A stretch of DNA of 64,000 nucleotides from Larimichthys crocea (GCF_000972845.2 NC_040027.1:10398954-10462953); one strand, 5' to 3'. Positions 25,046-39,152 are shown, counted from the first letter of the stretch. The notes: generated by a model not told the origin, from the sequence alone. Numbers and translations are program-made.

Positions 25046-26972
25046 AGCAAAAGCCCTCTGTGGTTATGTTACAGACTTTGTACAGTCTGCTTTGGTAGGA
25101 CTGTATTTAACTGTCGTCATGCCATCAAAGATAATTTGAGAAACAGAAAGTTTAAGGGAGAAGAGGGGAGCAAAGATGCAGATCTGGACGGGGTTAACCT
25201 TGAGTGGACCCTGTGGGTGGGTGGTATAGAACCAGACCAGCTTCTTTACATACTTGAGTTAAAACCTCGTTAAAAACCAATTATACAAAATAATAATCCA
25301 CGCCAAATTAAACAGAAACTCACAATCAGCAGCTCTGCCTTCTACCAAAATAAAAATGAAAGCAGATCATTTTGAACAAAAGGAAATATGATCTCGAAAG
25401 TTTTTTTCCCCGCAGTGTGTGCATGTGTGTGTGTGTGTCTGAGCGGAGAGGCCTGGTTCCCAGGCTTGTGGACCACCGGAGTGAGCAGGTCGAGCTCAGA
25501 GGCAGTAAAAGCCCCAGGCGCCGTAAAAAGACACAAGCTCAGAGCCCAGAACTGGAACCGAGTCCTCTTTCAGCGGGACAGTTTATGTGACGAACACGAG
25601 GGGCCGTTTGTAAAAGTTTAAGAGAGGCTAATTTCTGGGATTCCAGCGACCTCAGCGAATAAAACAAGTGGCCATAAAGGCACATGGTAGTGATTAGACC
25701 ACACCGATAAGCATCTACAGCGTGTTCCTCTGTCTTTCTCTGACTCCGGTGCACACCCACATAGCTATTTTAAAAAATGATGCAAAACAGGCATGTGCAG
25801 ATAAGATCTGAGTAAACACGCAAATGCTAAAAGGAACGGAGAAACACCTGCTGTGATGACATCATACAGGTGTGGTGACAGCTAACAGCTAAATGCATGG
25901 TTGTCTTCATGCTTAAAAAAATTAAAAAAATATTATATCCATAGCTGAGTCAACACTGATTAAGCAGGCTGTTAAGAGTCCCTACGGCTGGAACGATTAT
26001 TCAGAGTGACTGACGGTGTCAGCAGGAAATTATCGAACCGTACCTCTGCCAAGCGCTGTCCAACAAATCAACTGTAGAATCAACAACGGAGGATTATTCT
26101 GACACAAAGTAAACACACAGCATCAATGCACATCACTTCAGACGCAGTATTACCTAACGGCGTGTTACAACACACCCCAGGTGCTATGGCGAACGTGGGT
26201 TTCAACGCGGAGGCAACAGTTTCTATCCTCGACACAATGAGATTGTTCCCTCTGTCACACCTGCTCATCAGCCTGCGTACGGGCTACAATTATTTTTGGC
26301 TGCGTTGAAACGCGTAAGAAGGAAATAAATCACGAACAAAAGCAGAACATTTTGACCGCTCTTTAAAAAAGGTCATTGCTTTGTCGTATGCATTATGTAT
26401 AAGTGGAGTAAAGCACTGCATCGCAGGCTGAAGTGTGTACAAAATGCAACCATGAAAAAGAGGAAAAGAGGAAAAAAAAATGTGTGTATTGTGCTGAAAT
26501 TATTTCTGGCTTTCAAACCAAAACAAGAGAAAAGAAGTTCAAGTGTTTCCAAACATGGCACACTGCGGAGCCGCCAGGGCAATTCTTAACATACCAAAAT
26601 AACCTCCAAATACCTATTCAGTCAGACATAGATGGTCATTTGTGCCTGAAAGTCTCCGTGCAGATTTAAAACAAATGGCTCCAGCCTAATATGGGATTCA
26701 CTGCTGTTTTTGTCTACAGGGTGTTATTCCTGTTGCTGTTCAGTCAAAAAACGCTGGGCCACTATCACTTTCAGACTGAATTCAACATGTAACATTTTAA
26801 ATTGGTGTGACTGAATGTGTTGCCTTTCCGAATATCTATCACCATGTTTGGTTTAATGGGATTAACAAAAACTGACTTGTTGGTGTGTTCAGACAGAAAG
26901 ATAAACGTGTTTTCACGCCGTGTAATTTGCATAAATTTGAAGGCCCAAGTAAGTTAGCTGGCAATGCACCGA

Positions 26973-26974
<2 letters not shown>
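25046..26974. other. Intron block: nothing recognised
   Basis: No exon, RNA gene or bounded repeat. A few 60-78-codon open frames have no recognisable similarity. Confidence 0.55.

Positions 26975-27017
<43 letters not shown>
26975..27017. repeat. (GT)21 microsatellite
   Basis: Pure 43-bp GT run. Confidence 0.97.
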
Positions 27018-27018
<1 letters not shown>

Positions 27019-28367
27019 CGGCTCAGCCTCTGCCTGAACTCAGCAGGAGCTCTGTTCAGTTCTTTCTGTTCTTTCGTGTGTTTATGAAACGGATTTGAAA
27101 AGGCTTCGGGATGAGCGTGAATTCTCAGCTCGACTTTTAAACCACTCGGAGCTCTCTGCGTCATTCACGCCGCCCCGGGTGAATTCACATCTAAAAATAA
27201 AAAAATAAAAACACAACACAATGTGCCTGAGCTAGGAACGCCTCGGTGAGGTACAGTATGAGTTATTGCCGGGCTGAGGCTGTTGCTCCTCGAGTCCTGT
27301 ATAATTCTGCAGAACATTTTTAAACCGATGCTGCACTGTGGTGGGATATAAGACGGTGGCGCTAATCCACGATGTACAATCCACAAACACATTCCTGTCC
27401 TCAAATCCAGATGTAGACCCTAAAACAACCTTAAACATAACCCCACCCCTGTGACACACACACACACAGAGAAAAGCAGCCCAAACACAAGTAAAAACCT
27501 GCTTGTTCATTAAAGACGCGATCGGCACTAACAGGCTAAATCAGTTCCATGTGGCACGCGGGGAGCCTCCCTGCCCTCTGCTCTTCAATATAGTGGGATG
27601 AACATCAGAAAGGATGGGCTGACGAGATACATATGTCTAACACTACATTACCACATGTGGGTGTACAGCAGCCGTCTCTTTGAGTCAAGGGTTTCGAATT
27701 TTTCAGCTTGAGATCCAAATTATGTCCAAACAGTGATACCCTGGGAGCAAGACTCATTCAGACATATAGCTCTTTCATAAGTAGACTTTCGTTGGGAAAT
27801 GCTGCATTAAATTACCTCAAACTTGATACCTTTGGTGAGGAAATCTGAGGTGCCTTAACTGATAGATTTGCTACTACAAAATCTAAACCCAGCAGGATCC
27901 ACAGGTACCGTAGTTTTTAGTCTACGTGGCAAGAATTTTAAGCAGACATTATTGCTGTGTAGGCACTCGAGCTGTTCCTCCCCGGAATGTCTTTGTCTGT
28001 TTTCCAGAGGGAAACCGTATCCCCGGTATTCCTACCTCCGTTAGGCCATCGAGGAACGCCAGAGAGAAAAAGCGAGCCCAGCCCGCCCAGCGCATACCTC
28101 CGGCCTCCCTCTTATTGGAAAACTCGGGATAGTGCACGGAGGAAATGCCTGGCATATTCCCAGAACAAAAGGAGCGATCTAGACCGATCGAGGGCCAAAG
28201 AGGAAAAATATATTAAGTTAAAATTAAAGACATTTTTGTCATATTCAATACGCAAAGTCAAAAATCAGAATCAGATGAGGTTAACCAGGCGGCAGAAACA
28301 AGAGGAGCTGGGTGATACTTTCAGCCTGGTTTGCATACAGCTCTAAGCAGTTCAGACACATATGCGA

Positions 28368-28393
28368 GTGTGTGTGTGTGTGTGTGTGTGTGT
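28368..28393. repeat. (GT)13 microsatellite
   Basis: Pure 26-bp GT run. A second short GT run at about 28699-28721 contributes to a spurious 192-codon minus-strand frame. Confidence 0.95.
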
Positions 28394-29829
28394 AAGTCTG
28401 AAGTGTGTTGTGACTTGTGAGTGGTGTAGACATTAAGTGGCTGACATTAGATCTAGTCTTTGCGGGCTGGTCCACTCGCGTGCCTCCTGATATATGTATG
28501 CGTGTGTTTGTGCACACACGCACACACGTGCACTTTCCAGAGCGTGCACCTGTGTCATATAAATCCGCCATGAGCTTGCTCCCGTAGCAGCGCTACGTTT
28601 CCAATAACAGTCACAGAGAGGGCTCGAGGCGAGGGGTGGAGAGATGGCTACTGTACATTGCTGTAATAGAGCACAGCTGTGTATGCACGAGTGCGAGTGC
28701 GTGTGTGTGTGTGTGTGTGTGTTGTACGCACATGTGTTAAGACCGTCAGAGTCTTTTCTGAGGGAGGGAGAAGGTTGGCGAGCCGCTTGTAAATTTAAGA
28801 AATTGGCTTTTGATTGCGTTTGGCTGCAGCTGAAACAAAGCGAATCATTCGTTGATGGGAAACCAAAACAACAAGAGATGTCTTTATCTGTCATGAAGCG
28901 CAGTCTGCCTCTCTGTCCGTCAGAGTCAAACGCCTCTATCCAATCGAGCATGAAGTGAGTCATGAAGACGATATTGGGCTTGATGGTCGATGGCGTACAA
29001 AGAAAAATCACGTTTTGACCCAGAGTTCGCTTCCTTGGTTAGGGACAGATTGTGTGTGGTCATACCGATTTGATATGTTGCAATGACTTTAAATATTTTT
29101 CAACCAAATGGCTGTTAAAGTTCACAGAGTTGCCTCAACATAACCAGAAAAACAAATCATTTGAAATCTTTTGATACCAGCACTTAAACCTGAGGTATCG
29201 AGACCAAAACATTTATTTCGATATGAAGTTTGAGGAATTTCATAGATTTTTTAATGATCCAAGTTGATTTAAACTGTGATTTTTGAGCATGTAAATTATA
29301 ATAAATAAAGATCAGTATGAACCTGAGCAAAGCCAGATTTCACACTTTCAATACTTCCTGTATACTGAGGTTTGTTACGCAGCGAGTCCAGTTGGACGTT
29401 ACATGGAAAAAACACTTTCACAGTGAATGTTTCACATTTAGTACAAACTTTTTGCAGTGGCAGCAAACTGTTTTAAATAGAGACATTTCAGCGTTCGGTT
29501 GATAAAAATCCTTTTTCGATGCATATGTGAACTTAAGTTTTAAGGGGTTGGGTTGGTGTCTGTTGGTTTCCCGATTGAAATGGGTGAAAGTGCAGATGCA
29601 CGCATATCAAACGAGACAAAAACGAGGAGAGAAGAGAGAGTGAAAGATTAAGAGAGGGAGTGGAGAAACCTCTCGCCATCACAGCCTAGCAGCAGGCTGT
29701 GTGAGGGCCCAGGATGCCTTTCTGTGTTTTAACTCTGTGGCTTCACTCTGGAGTTCTTCTTCTCTCCTGGGAAATAAAAACATTCTTGTTTTCCCTCCAA
29801 ATGAGTGTTCTGGGGGCGGCCAGATGTGC

Positions 29830-29868
29830 GGGAGGAGGAGGAGGAGGAGGAGGAGGAGAAGGAGGAGG
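29830..29868 (+). repeat. (GGA)n microsatellite
   Basis: About 39 bp of GGA/GAG units with one GAA interruption. A second GGA run follows at 30007-30033. Both are potential G-rich secondary-structure sites. Confidence 0.95.
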
Positions 29869-30006
29869 CTCCTCTCTTCTCAGACTAAACTGAGGGGCTG
29901 GGCGAGGGGACCTCCAACACCAGCTCCTCTCCTCCAGGAGAGGCAGCCCGCAACCTCGCCTTTCACCTCTGACCCATCACCCCTGACCTGAGGGATGGAG
30001 AGGAGT

Positions 30007-30033
30007 GGAGGAGGAGGAGGAGGAGGAGGAGGA
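30007..30033 (+). repeat. (GGA)9 microsatellite
   Basis: 27 bp of GGA units, 138 bp from the run at 29830-29868. Confidence 0.95.
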
Positions 30034-30968
30034 CGGGATGTGAGGAGCTCAGAGAATGTAAACAGCCAATCGCCACATACAGAGAGACTTTCTCCTAGTT
30101 TTTTTTTTCTTTTCGGGGCCTTGCTGGAGCAAAGCCCAACAGATGATGCAGATAGTGTTCATCTTTCAGTCGATCTGCACACATGCATACATATACCGTA
30201 TGTGTGCATGTGGGGGTGGCCCTCATTTCTTCTTATTTTGGCCTTCACCCCTCCCCGAGGTAATTTAGAGAATTGCGTTAGTCATTTATTCCAGCTTTTT
30301 GGACGATCAGGAGAAGAATACCATCAATCCTTCTGGGACCTTGCGAGAGACCACCGGCTAACACGGAGGAGCTGTCAGGGAGAAGGAGGAGGACACGGGT
30401 TCGAGGCCTGAACCATGAGTGGAGGGACAGAGGGATGGAGGGAGGAGATGTATGCAGATAAGAGGGTGAGGGAGAGAGGGGAGGAGGGGGAGGACGAGAG
30501 GTGTTAAGAAATAGACGGTGATACAAGAGTGAAGGAGATTAGGGAGGAGTATGAGGTAAAGAGAGCAGGGAGGGGGGGGAAAAGTAGGAAAGGAAGCATG
30601 GAGGAGGTCTCAAGGGAACAAACTTAGTACAGGACGTCCTAATGTAGTGGAATGCTACTTCACTTTCTTCATCTCTCCTTCTGTAACTGATTTAACCGAA
30701 TGTGAAAACTAACTAGGCCAAATTAACTGACTTATTGGAAAAGTCTGCTCTTTATTCGACCAACATGTTTCGGCACGGTGCCTACATCGGGACGGCTAAG
30801 AGCACAGGATGGACCGGTCAGAGCACCAAGTGCTCAACGGGGTAGGGGGGCGACACTGAGCAGACACTTCTGTCATTTTTTTAGGGAGAGACGGGCAAAT
30901 ATTGGTTTCATCCAACGAGGACAACCTGCTTATGAATTTGAGGATGGTCAGCTGAGTGTTCAGCATGT

Positions 30969-31052
30969 TTAACGCCAAAACTTATTTGAAAAAAGTGTTT
31001 TCGTGTCCCGTTAACGCCAAAACTTATTTGAAAAAAGTGTTTTCGTGTCCCG
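30969..31052. repeat. Perfect two-copy 42-bp tandem duplication
   Basis: Bases 30969-31010 are repeated exactly at 31011-31052; each copy begins TTAACGCCAAAACTT. It is the third perfect two-copy duplication of 41-43 bp in the window. Confidence 0.98.
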
Positions 31053-32629
31053 TTAAGAACATTAACTTTGCCAAAAAAGACAAAACACACCTCAAGCGAG
31101 GTGAAATCTTTGTGGAACTGAGGATGTTTTCTCAAATTTTGCGTTTCCCAACGCAACACTTCAACATGCACGTAAAGGAAACGTGGCTACTGATAAATAC
31201 TTTGTGAGAACTCTCTTCCCAATCCTGTAAAGCACCCAGATGAACCCAGATGTTTGTGGAACAAAGTTTTCCTCATTAGATTATCTTGTTACTTGAGCAC
31301 CAAGTTGGCTGGCGAAGCAGCGACAGCACATCTTCCACCCTGAACTGGATAAAGTCTCGTCTTTTCTACCTCGGGCTGAGAAAGCAGACCGCAGAGCAAC
31401 GGGCCAAGGTTACTTTCACAACCCTCTCTCACACTCAACGGATTGGAGAGAGTCAGATAGCTGGCATGGCATTCTTCTCGACAGGAAGCAGCTCTTTTCT
31501 CTGCACTCCCAGACCTGGCATGCTAGGAAATCAATGCACTGCCCTCATAAAAGCCCTCACTTCCTGTCTATACAGGAAACAGTCAGTCACTCGCTTGCTC
31601 CTGATATCCTGCAGGTCTCGGGGTCTGTCTGTGAGATTGTTCTTGCCAATCAAAACATGTTTATCAATGAAAACAAGCGCAAGAATGTGACCTTATCAGC
31701 ACGTCATTTGTTGTCCGAGAGAGCGAGCGCCGAGATCGAATCAGGTTGTGTGATGAATGCAGTGTACGGCAACGAGACCGTCCACTCGCAGACATGTCAG
31801 TCCTCGCGGAGCTGCAGGGTTGCAAAACGTGGCTGCTTTTAAATGCATCTTTCTCTCCCACACACAGTTTCACCGAGTCGGTCTTTACAGCTTTCCTTCC
31901 TTCCTTTTTTCCCCCCCTGTAAGCTTTCCACAGCGTACACCGAAAGTTTCTTTATCTATTGTTTCTTTTCTTTCTTTTTTTTTCTCCCCCCACTCGACCT
32001 CATCTGTACGTTTTTCCCAGCAAGACTGAGTCTCATGTTACCTGTTGCAAAATAAATAAAAAAACGTATTAGCTCACGTAAAACGAAATGGAGCACCGTC
32101 AATAAACTCCGCGCCTCCTGTTAACAATCAGCACCTGGTGCTCGAAACATGGCACACGTAAGAGAGACGGACGGACGGACTCGTGGTAGCATCTCTCGTG
32201 GGAATCATCTCATTCTTCCTAACATCACTAACCGCCGAAGCTCTCCCATATTACTGCAACTCACCAACTCCCACAGCAGAGGTGCTAATCCAACAATGGT
32301 TATAAACCCGTTGGATGGTTGTCAGCTCCTCTTCCTCTTCAGGTGAAATACGCCCGCCCCCCTCCCTTCGAATCAATTACCCGCCCCGCCTCCTCCCTCT
32401 CAGCTGCTGAGCTCTTATTTATGATCTGAACCCGGAGCCTGGGATTATGGCAACATTTGACCTCCCACCTTCGACCCTCCAAGGCGACCCTGCACACCAT
32501 TAAACCGCCTCTCTCCTGCTATTACCCAATCTGATGACTCACTTAAGGGGGATCCCAGGTAATATGAGAACAAGATGGCAGATCTACCTGCTATAATGGC
32601 AGCTGGGGCAAATGGCTGACAATTAGAGA

Positions 32630-32638
<9 letters not shown>

Positions 32639-32682
<44 letters not shown>
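32639..32682 (+). repeat. (GA)22 microsatellite
   Basis: Pure 44-bp GA run, adjoining the repeat-poor patch at 32380-32630. Confidence 0.97.
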
Positions 32683-32687
<5 letters not shown>

Positions 32688-35600
32688 TTTGGCCAAACTA
32701 AAAACTACTGAGATCATCCACAGCTCTTGGATGCAAACAGAGCTATCACTTTACATGACTGTGGTTTGCCACCCAGTGGCACATCACGCAACATCTGCAT
32801 CATTAAAAAAAAAAAAGGAAAAAGATTTTTGTTTTTGATTTCTGACTTCGTTAAAGGGAATCTGGCGCAGCTCGTCTGCATTTTCCCTTCCAAAACTTTC
32901 TTAACTTTCTGTTACTGGAAGTATTTTTAAGCTTCTAACCTTTTATTATTATGATATGCAATCGGTTTTATTCTTGCAGCAGGCGGTGGAACAACTTGTG
33001 TGAGCGCGGGGAAATAAAATACCGTTGGAAAATTTCTTAAACTGATTAGTCTTTAAAAAATAAATTCAGGATTTTTCGGTTTTGACATGGTCTATTAAGC
33101 AAAACATCAAATAACCCTCAGTGCAAGCGACCCAGAACTCTGAGGGATTTCATTTTTTCCTCCTCCACTGCGATACTACATCGAGTTTTCCCGGACAGGA
33201 CGAAAGATAAGAAAGAAGCAGAACTCGAGAGAGAGCAGCGAAAGCCACGGCCAGCGCCCCACCTGGCCTCGCCATGTTTATTATTACCATTATCCAGTGG
33301 TAATAGGGAAAAGTTGAAGCAAACACTGGTGCACCTGTTAATTCCACCCCCAGGGAAAATGGGCCCAACAAACTCTCCAGCTATTTCCTGTGGCCTTGGG
33401 GAGGGTGCGGGATGGGCAAGCAGAACCAGATGATGGAGTGTTTTGGAGGTTACGGCTCAGTGTGTAGTGGCCATCAGGGAGGTAGAGTCAGGGGGTAAAG
33501 GCCAGGCTGGGGAGTGGTGGTGGGTGGGGAGGAGGGGGAGCAGGGCTACACCCAGAAGGACAGGAGGAGGCTGGTAGGGGTGAGAGTAAAAGAGGACCTG
33601 AGCCCTTCATGTGAATCTGTTCCAGACCCGGAGTTAAATGACAGTATATTGGATCCAGACATGAGCAGGACGTGTGTGTCTGTGTGTATATATATATTAC
33701 ATTAAGGAACTCACATTATGATTAAATACATACGAGGAAGAAAAAATGATTTGGGTGTCACAACTGATCAAGACGGACCGAGCCTGTGGCCAAACGGTTT
33801 CGATTTTTACAGAATTGTGACTGATAATATAAAAAAATAAAATAATGCAATGTGCCGTGAGTGAGTGGGTATAATCTGATTAACCAGTTCATCAAGTTTC
33901 AGTCCAGGTTCAAACGGAGTTCATCTTAATCTTTAATGAAGTTTACACTTACAGGTTTATGTGCAAACTTTAGAGTTCTTCTTCTCAAAGTCTCTCCATC
34001 CACTGTCTTAATTAGGATTTGGCATCTTTCCTCACTTCGTTCACCTTTTCCTCCCAAATTAACTGTTTTTCATGTTCATGGATAGATGTTTGTTGCAAAG
34101 GAGTTTCGCATCGCATCATACCCTCATCACCCACTGTATGTACTTGTTCAACAGGTTATTGTTATTGTCATCTTAAACAGATTATATTTAATGCAGTGGC
34201 GGTACAAGTACAAAAGGACAAAGACAAAGATCAGAGAGATCCCGCTTGGGATAAAAGCGTGACAGAAATGCAGCCATGCACCGTACGCATCGTTGCACAG
34301 GAAGAAAGAGTACGCTAAGATGAAGTGAAAATCATTTTATAATTGAAATCTTTGTCTCTCTTTAAATAAGTTTGGGCAAGCTGGTGTTTGCTGCTCGAAA
34401 GTTGCGATCTTGACCCGTCTGACTTGTGTTCTCAGATCTCATCAAGTAACTTGATAACAAATAAGATCCGGGCTGTAAATAAAGCAGAAGTATATCTCTG
34501 AGTAGATCTGTTCTTTGTGGTGTTTTATCACCATCCTCACTTCAGGCATCACCACCTAGCGGGCCTTTAAGGCTTGGAAGCACATAGAAAAACCGTCGAC
34601 GCACACAGATGTACATAAAGACGCTCCCTCAGCCCACCCGCCTGCTTCCCTTCGGTGTGAAAACACGAATCCTTCACCCTCCTCATCATCCTCCCTCCTC
34701 TTCTCTCCTCTCCCCTGCTGTTCTGCGCTGAGGGGAATTAGAAAGCATAACAGCCGAGAGGTTCCACTCTCATGGAACACCCAGGTCGCTCTCTCTCTCG
34801 CTTTCTCCCCTCCCCTTCCCCTCTGCTCCACCTCCTCCTAAGCTTCCTGCTCACACAGCAGGCCCTTTCTTCTCCCGGGCCCGTGTTTCAGGAGGAGCCA
34901 GTTCTCCAGTGCACCACACCAGTAAAGCAGGGCCATAAAAGAAGAGCTCTGAAGCCGTGGGGATGGACCGGTTGGTGAAATTGAGCATGGCAGCACTAAA
35001 TCCATCACTGAGTGGCGAGGAAGGGGGATGCACATAAATATAGTGTAAAGAAGACAGGGAGAGGGCGGAAAGAGGCAAAAAAATAAGGGTGGTGAGGGAA
35101 GGAGGAAGAGGACAGAGCTTCAGACTGCAGCAATATTCTCAAAATCCACAGCGACCACAAGAACCATATACAGCTTGTGCTGTATATTTCCAATGCCAGC
35201 TGATCGCGACGTCATCCGGAGGAGCCACCGAGTTGATCAATCATGCAAGAACATTCCCAGTAGATTAGTTTTGACTGTGACTGAGGTTAAAATAACTGTC
35301 GCGTAGGGTAGGGTTTTAAAATCCCATATGATCTAGATTTTAAACCTGGTTGTTTTGATGAGTCTAAAAATGAATGGACGTGCTACTTAACTGGACTTTC
35401 AGGGTCGTATTTCAAATTACTCCAGCAGCACGGCCACATATTTGTACCGGAGGTCGTCACGTTGATTGAAAAAAAAAAATGCGCAAGCGTGACTTCACAG
35501 CATCAGTAAGTAGACAAATCTAGATTTTGTGATCACCGTTTCCTAAAGGTTAACAGATTAGACCACTGTAAACAGAGACAATCAGCAAGAATCCGCCTCA

Positions 35601-36545
35601 CTCAGGTCTCGTTGGATGAGTGTGTAAAGGAGGCTCATTAAGTCATTTATCACCTCATCGGTGTGGGTGCCGGGGCCACTGTGCGCCACTGGGATCAGTG
35701 ACAGGGCCGCTGTCATGGTCTCTCTGTCTGTCAATGAGCGTGAGGCCTCGGCTTCTTGAGAAGGCTCGGCGAGGAGGACACACTGACAGACGGGGCGGGA
35801 AAAATAAAAAACGGCAACCCAAATAGAGCAAAGAGAGAATGAAGAGACGTTCAACAACAAAAAAAAGAGGAGCGGGGGCGAGGTTTAGAGAGAAAGCGGG
35901 AGACAAATTGACAAAAGAGAGAGAATGGTATGTTGTTCCATTTTAAGGAGGAGAGCTGGAGATGATTTACAAGAGCTGCGAGAATCCCTCCAAACACGAT
36001 CTGACCAGACACGAGCACAAATCACGGCTCGGTGGACGGCTGCCATCGCCGCCATGAACTAACCCTCCTTTTTTTTTTTCCCCAGACGCATGGCATGTGT
36101 CGAGGACGATGCTTCAAAAAGAGCAGTTACATTACACATCACCAATCCATTACGCCTCATCTCTGCCGGACCCTCCACCGATTAATCCTCAAACTTGTTA
36201 AAAAAGGAGCGGATTAAAGAGGACTGCTATCTTTTTTTTTTCTCTCCTTCTCCCACCTGTGCAAGGAATTCCCTCTCTGCCCCCTGTCTCATATAACATG
36301 TCGCATTAAATACCATGTTCCTGCATGGTGTGTGTGTGTGTGTGTGTGTGTGTTGTGTGGGAATGTAAGCAGGTTAGTTAATGGCTAGTGCAGACAAACA
36401 TTACTCTCCCAGGTTGATACCAGCCTTGTGACCCTGGAGCCAACTTCATCGCTATGGAGATTACCCACTCTGATTTATGACCCGGACCCCTGGTCAGAGA
36501 TCCTGCTGGTAACATCACTCACACACACACACCGACAGACACACA

Positions 36546-36547
<2 letters not shown>
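32683..36547. other. Intron block: no gene; GC-mixed, repeat-poor
   Basis: No exon, RNA gene or bounded transposon recognised. Short GT run at about 36329-36352, TA run at 33686-33697 and an 11-base A run near 35468 are the only simple repeats of note. Confidence 0.55.

Positions 36548-36585
<38 letters not shown>
36548..36585. repeat. (CA)19 microsatellite
   Basis: Pure 38-bp CA run, preceded by interrupted CA units from about 36518. Confidence 0.96.
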
Positions 36586-36590
<5 letters not shown>

Positions 36591-39098
36591 CTGTCCTTGA
36601 CCAGCTGTGAAAAATCACTTTACAAACGGTGTCATTCTCTCTCCGGCCTGTCTGGATATGTTTGGCCAGGTTGCGTAGCCGCTTTGCCAAGCTTTTTTCT
36701 TTGGGTTTTGGCTCCGTTGCAAGAAGTTGCCAAGCGGTATTACATATGCAAAGTTAATGGGGACGGCCTGAACCATTTGATACGGGAGAGTGACCATGGG
36801 AGTTTATGCTGGCAGTTGATCTGTTAGTGGGAGGACAAAGTATTATAGCTAGAGGATGAATGACTCTCGTTAAACTCTGACCAGAATTCTTGCACCATGT
36901 TGTGATGCCAGGGCCGGCCATGAGTCAGCACATGCCACAGAATTAGAAACACAATAGTAATATTGTGTTTGAGACTATTTTAGAAATGCACTTCTCTTAC
37001 AGTCAAAGAAAAAGAGAAATAGCCAAAAGATGTATAAAGACACATTGATGTTTAGATAAAGAACATCTTTACGTCGCTCAGTCCAAGGTCACAAAGAGGC
37101 TAGAGCTTTATCCGACAGTGTGTGACGACAGTGAACTGGTGTAAGATATGGGTGTAACAAGTTGCCGTGGCAACGATGTGCAAGGACACAAAGATGGACA
37201 GCAATATTAACTAAATCTGATTAAGAACTCCCCAAAGTCACAAATTTTCACTCTGCGTGCTTTAGATGCCAGAAGGGAAAATTAAATTTCATCCATTAAT
37301 TATGTAATCTTCAGTATCAGGGGGTCACGAGCGCTCCACGAAGACGTCGTGGCCAACTTTGGAAAATGTTGCTTATATCATCCGGACATTCTTATCTCCA
37401 CAGTTTTATTTAGTTTAGTTTCATGTAGATACCGATCTTCTCGTGTTCGGCTTTACTTTTCCATTTAAGACTATTTTTTATCTAACATAAATATTTGTCA
37501 CACTGTCACATCCCAGCGATATTATTACACCGAACAAAGATGGATCATTTGGAATATTACGAATAGTTGTGTGACTGAAGTACAAAACATTCAACATTCA
37601 AGACCGCCTACTCAAACTTCCGAGGAGAGAGTCAACCAAACAAACTACTGTCCCTTTATAAAAATGCGAGCCTTCACCTCTGACCTTGGAGTCAGATTGT
37701 TGCGCAGTGTCACAATAACCTCGGCGCTCCTGCAGGAGCCGAAATTTCACGGTGAGGACGAAGCCGGCACATGCGACAACAAATGGCAGACGACAGCCAT
37801 GTTGGTCTCGGACACTAAACGCTTCACCCCGGGCTGCAGGACAGTCTCCGGAGAAGCGAACGGAGAGAGAAGAGGGTCTGGAGTCAGGGGTCGTTTGCCG
37901 AATAACCTCCACAAAACCTTAAACCTTTTGACAGAGAGAGTAACAGAGAGACGACAGATGGTGGTTTGTGTTACACACACACATGCTAACACACATTCTC
38001 AGGCGCTCTCACTCCAAAATCCATCAAACGGTGGATGATTCACGATCTCTGGAGTCACAGCGGAGCAACAAAAACACCGGACACGCTTCATACGTGTGTC
38101 ATACCGGAGGCTATTAACCACAAAGATCCTGTTATGCACACCATCTTCACTGCGAAACATACTGTCCACACAGTCAATCCTCAGAGTCCTTTGGAGAGGA
38201 CGCGAGAAAGAAAGACACCGTTCAAGTTCATAAGGCTATGAATCACCATCCCATTCAAAGACATATATCGAGCTATAATAAGCACATGGTTTTAATACTT
38301 TATACATTATGTAGCCTACACGGCGTGCAGCTGCTCCCAACGCTCAGATATGATCTGTTGTCACGCCAGCACATCAAAACCAACAGTTGACAGTTGGAGA
38401 AGGTCAGACATGCTGGACGGGCGCTACTAGTTCCCTCCTAAAAAAGGGCCGGTCAGGGTTGGGATCCATGTTGGCCTCTAAAAATGATTTATATGAAACA
38501 GTATCAGAGGGGAATATAACTCTTCCACTGGGCCGCTCATAAATTAAAAGACATGTAACCTGTGATGATGGCTCTCGAGGAGTTATTGCTTCATATTAAG
38601 GGAGTGCCCGCAACTACTTTCAAGAATGCAGGGACCAAACATCGCCAGATCATGGCTCAGATGTACCAACTAGAAAGATGTATCCTAGAAATTGTTTTGA
38701 ATTGTTGCAATGGATCAAATTCATCTATAAACTCGCAAAGACCTTCATAACCAGGCCTGCCCGTCCACAGCCTCTGATGCCAACCTCCTGTCTCCACCTC
38801 TAAGCACCAAACCTGGGGAGCGTTCTTCATGTCCGGCCCCTCCGTCTGGAACGCAAACAAATCAGAGACTGAACTGTCTACATCACGTCTACTTTGAATG
38901 TGTGATCAACGACGTGTGATGATTTTAACTCCTGTAAGCGCTCCATAAATAAAACGCAACCTTGTTATTTATGTTTCTCCGGATGAGAAGTCCTCATGTT
39001 TTTCATGAGTCTCTTTCCTGATGTCGACTTCCAACATCTATATTTTCAGGACGGATGTTTGACAGTGCAAGAATCAATATTTTACACACATGACAATC

Positions 39099-39099
<1 letters not shown>
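36586..39099. other. Intron block: nothing recognised
   Basis: No exon, RNA gene or bounded repeat. A 155-codon open frame at 37571-38038 ends in CA-repeat residues and has no recognisable domain. Confidence 0.55.

Positions 39100-39152
<53 letters not shown>
39100..39152 (+). repeat. 53-base poly(A) run
   Basis: An uninterrupted run of 53 A, the longest homopolymer in the window. In the gmds pre-mRNA it is a poly(U) tract. No retroelement body or target duplication is evident next to it. Exact length is unreliable in any assembly. Confidence 0.95.

Noticed and set aside
28433..29011. 192-codon minus-strand open frame
   Set aside because: It crosses GT/CA repeats (THTHTH run) and has no recognisable domain, splice context or codon signature.
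35582..35713. Minus-strand open stretch of ~43 codons with protein-like composition (ends RDLSEADSC)
   Set aside because: Considered as a possible cassette exon or retrocopy; too short, no matching family, and not needed for the gmds frame.
37571..38038. 155-codon plus-strand open frame
   Set aside because: No domain or similarity that I recognise and no splice or promoter context; length is within chance for a 60-kb intron.
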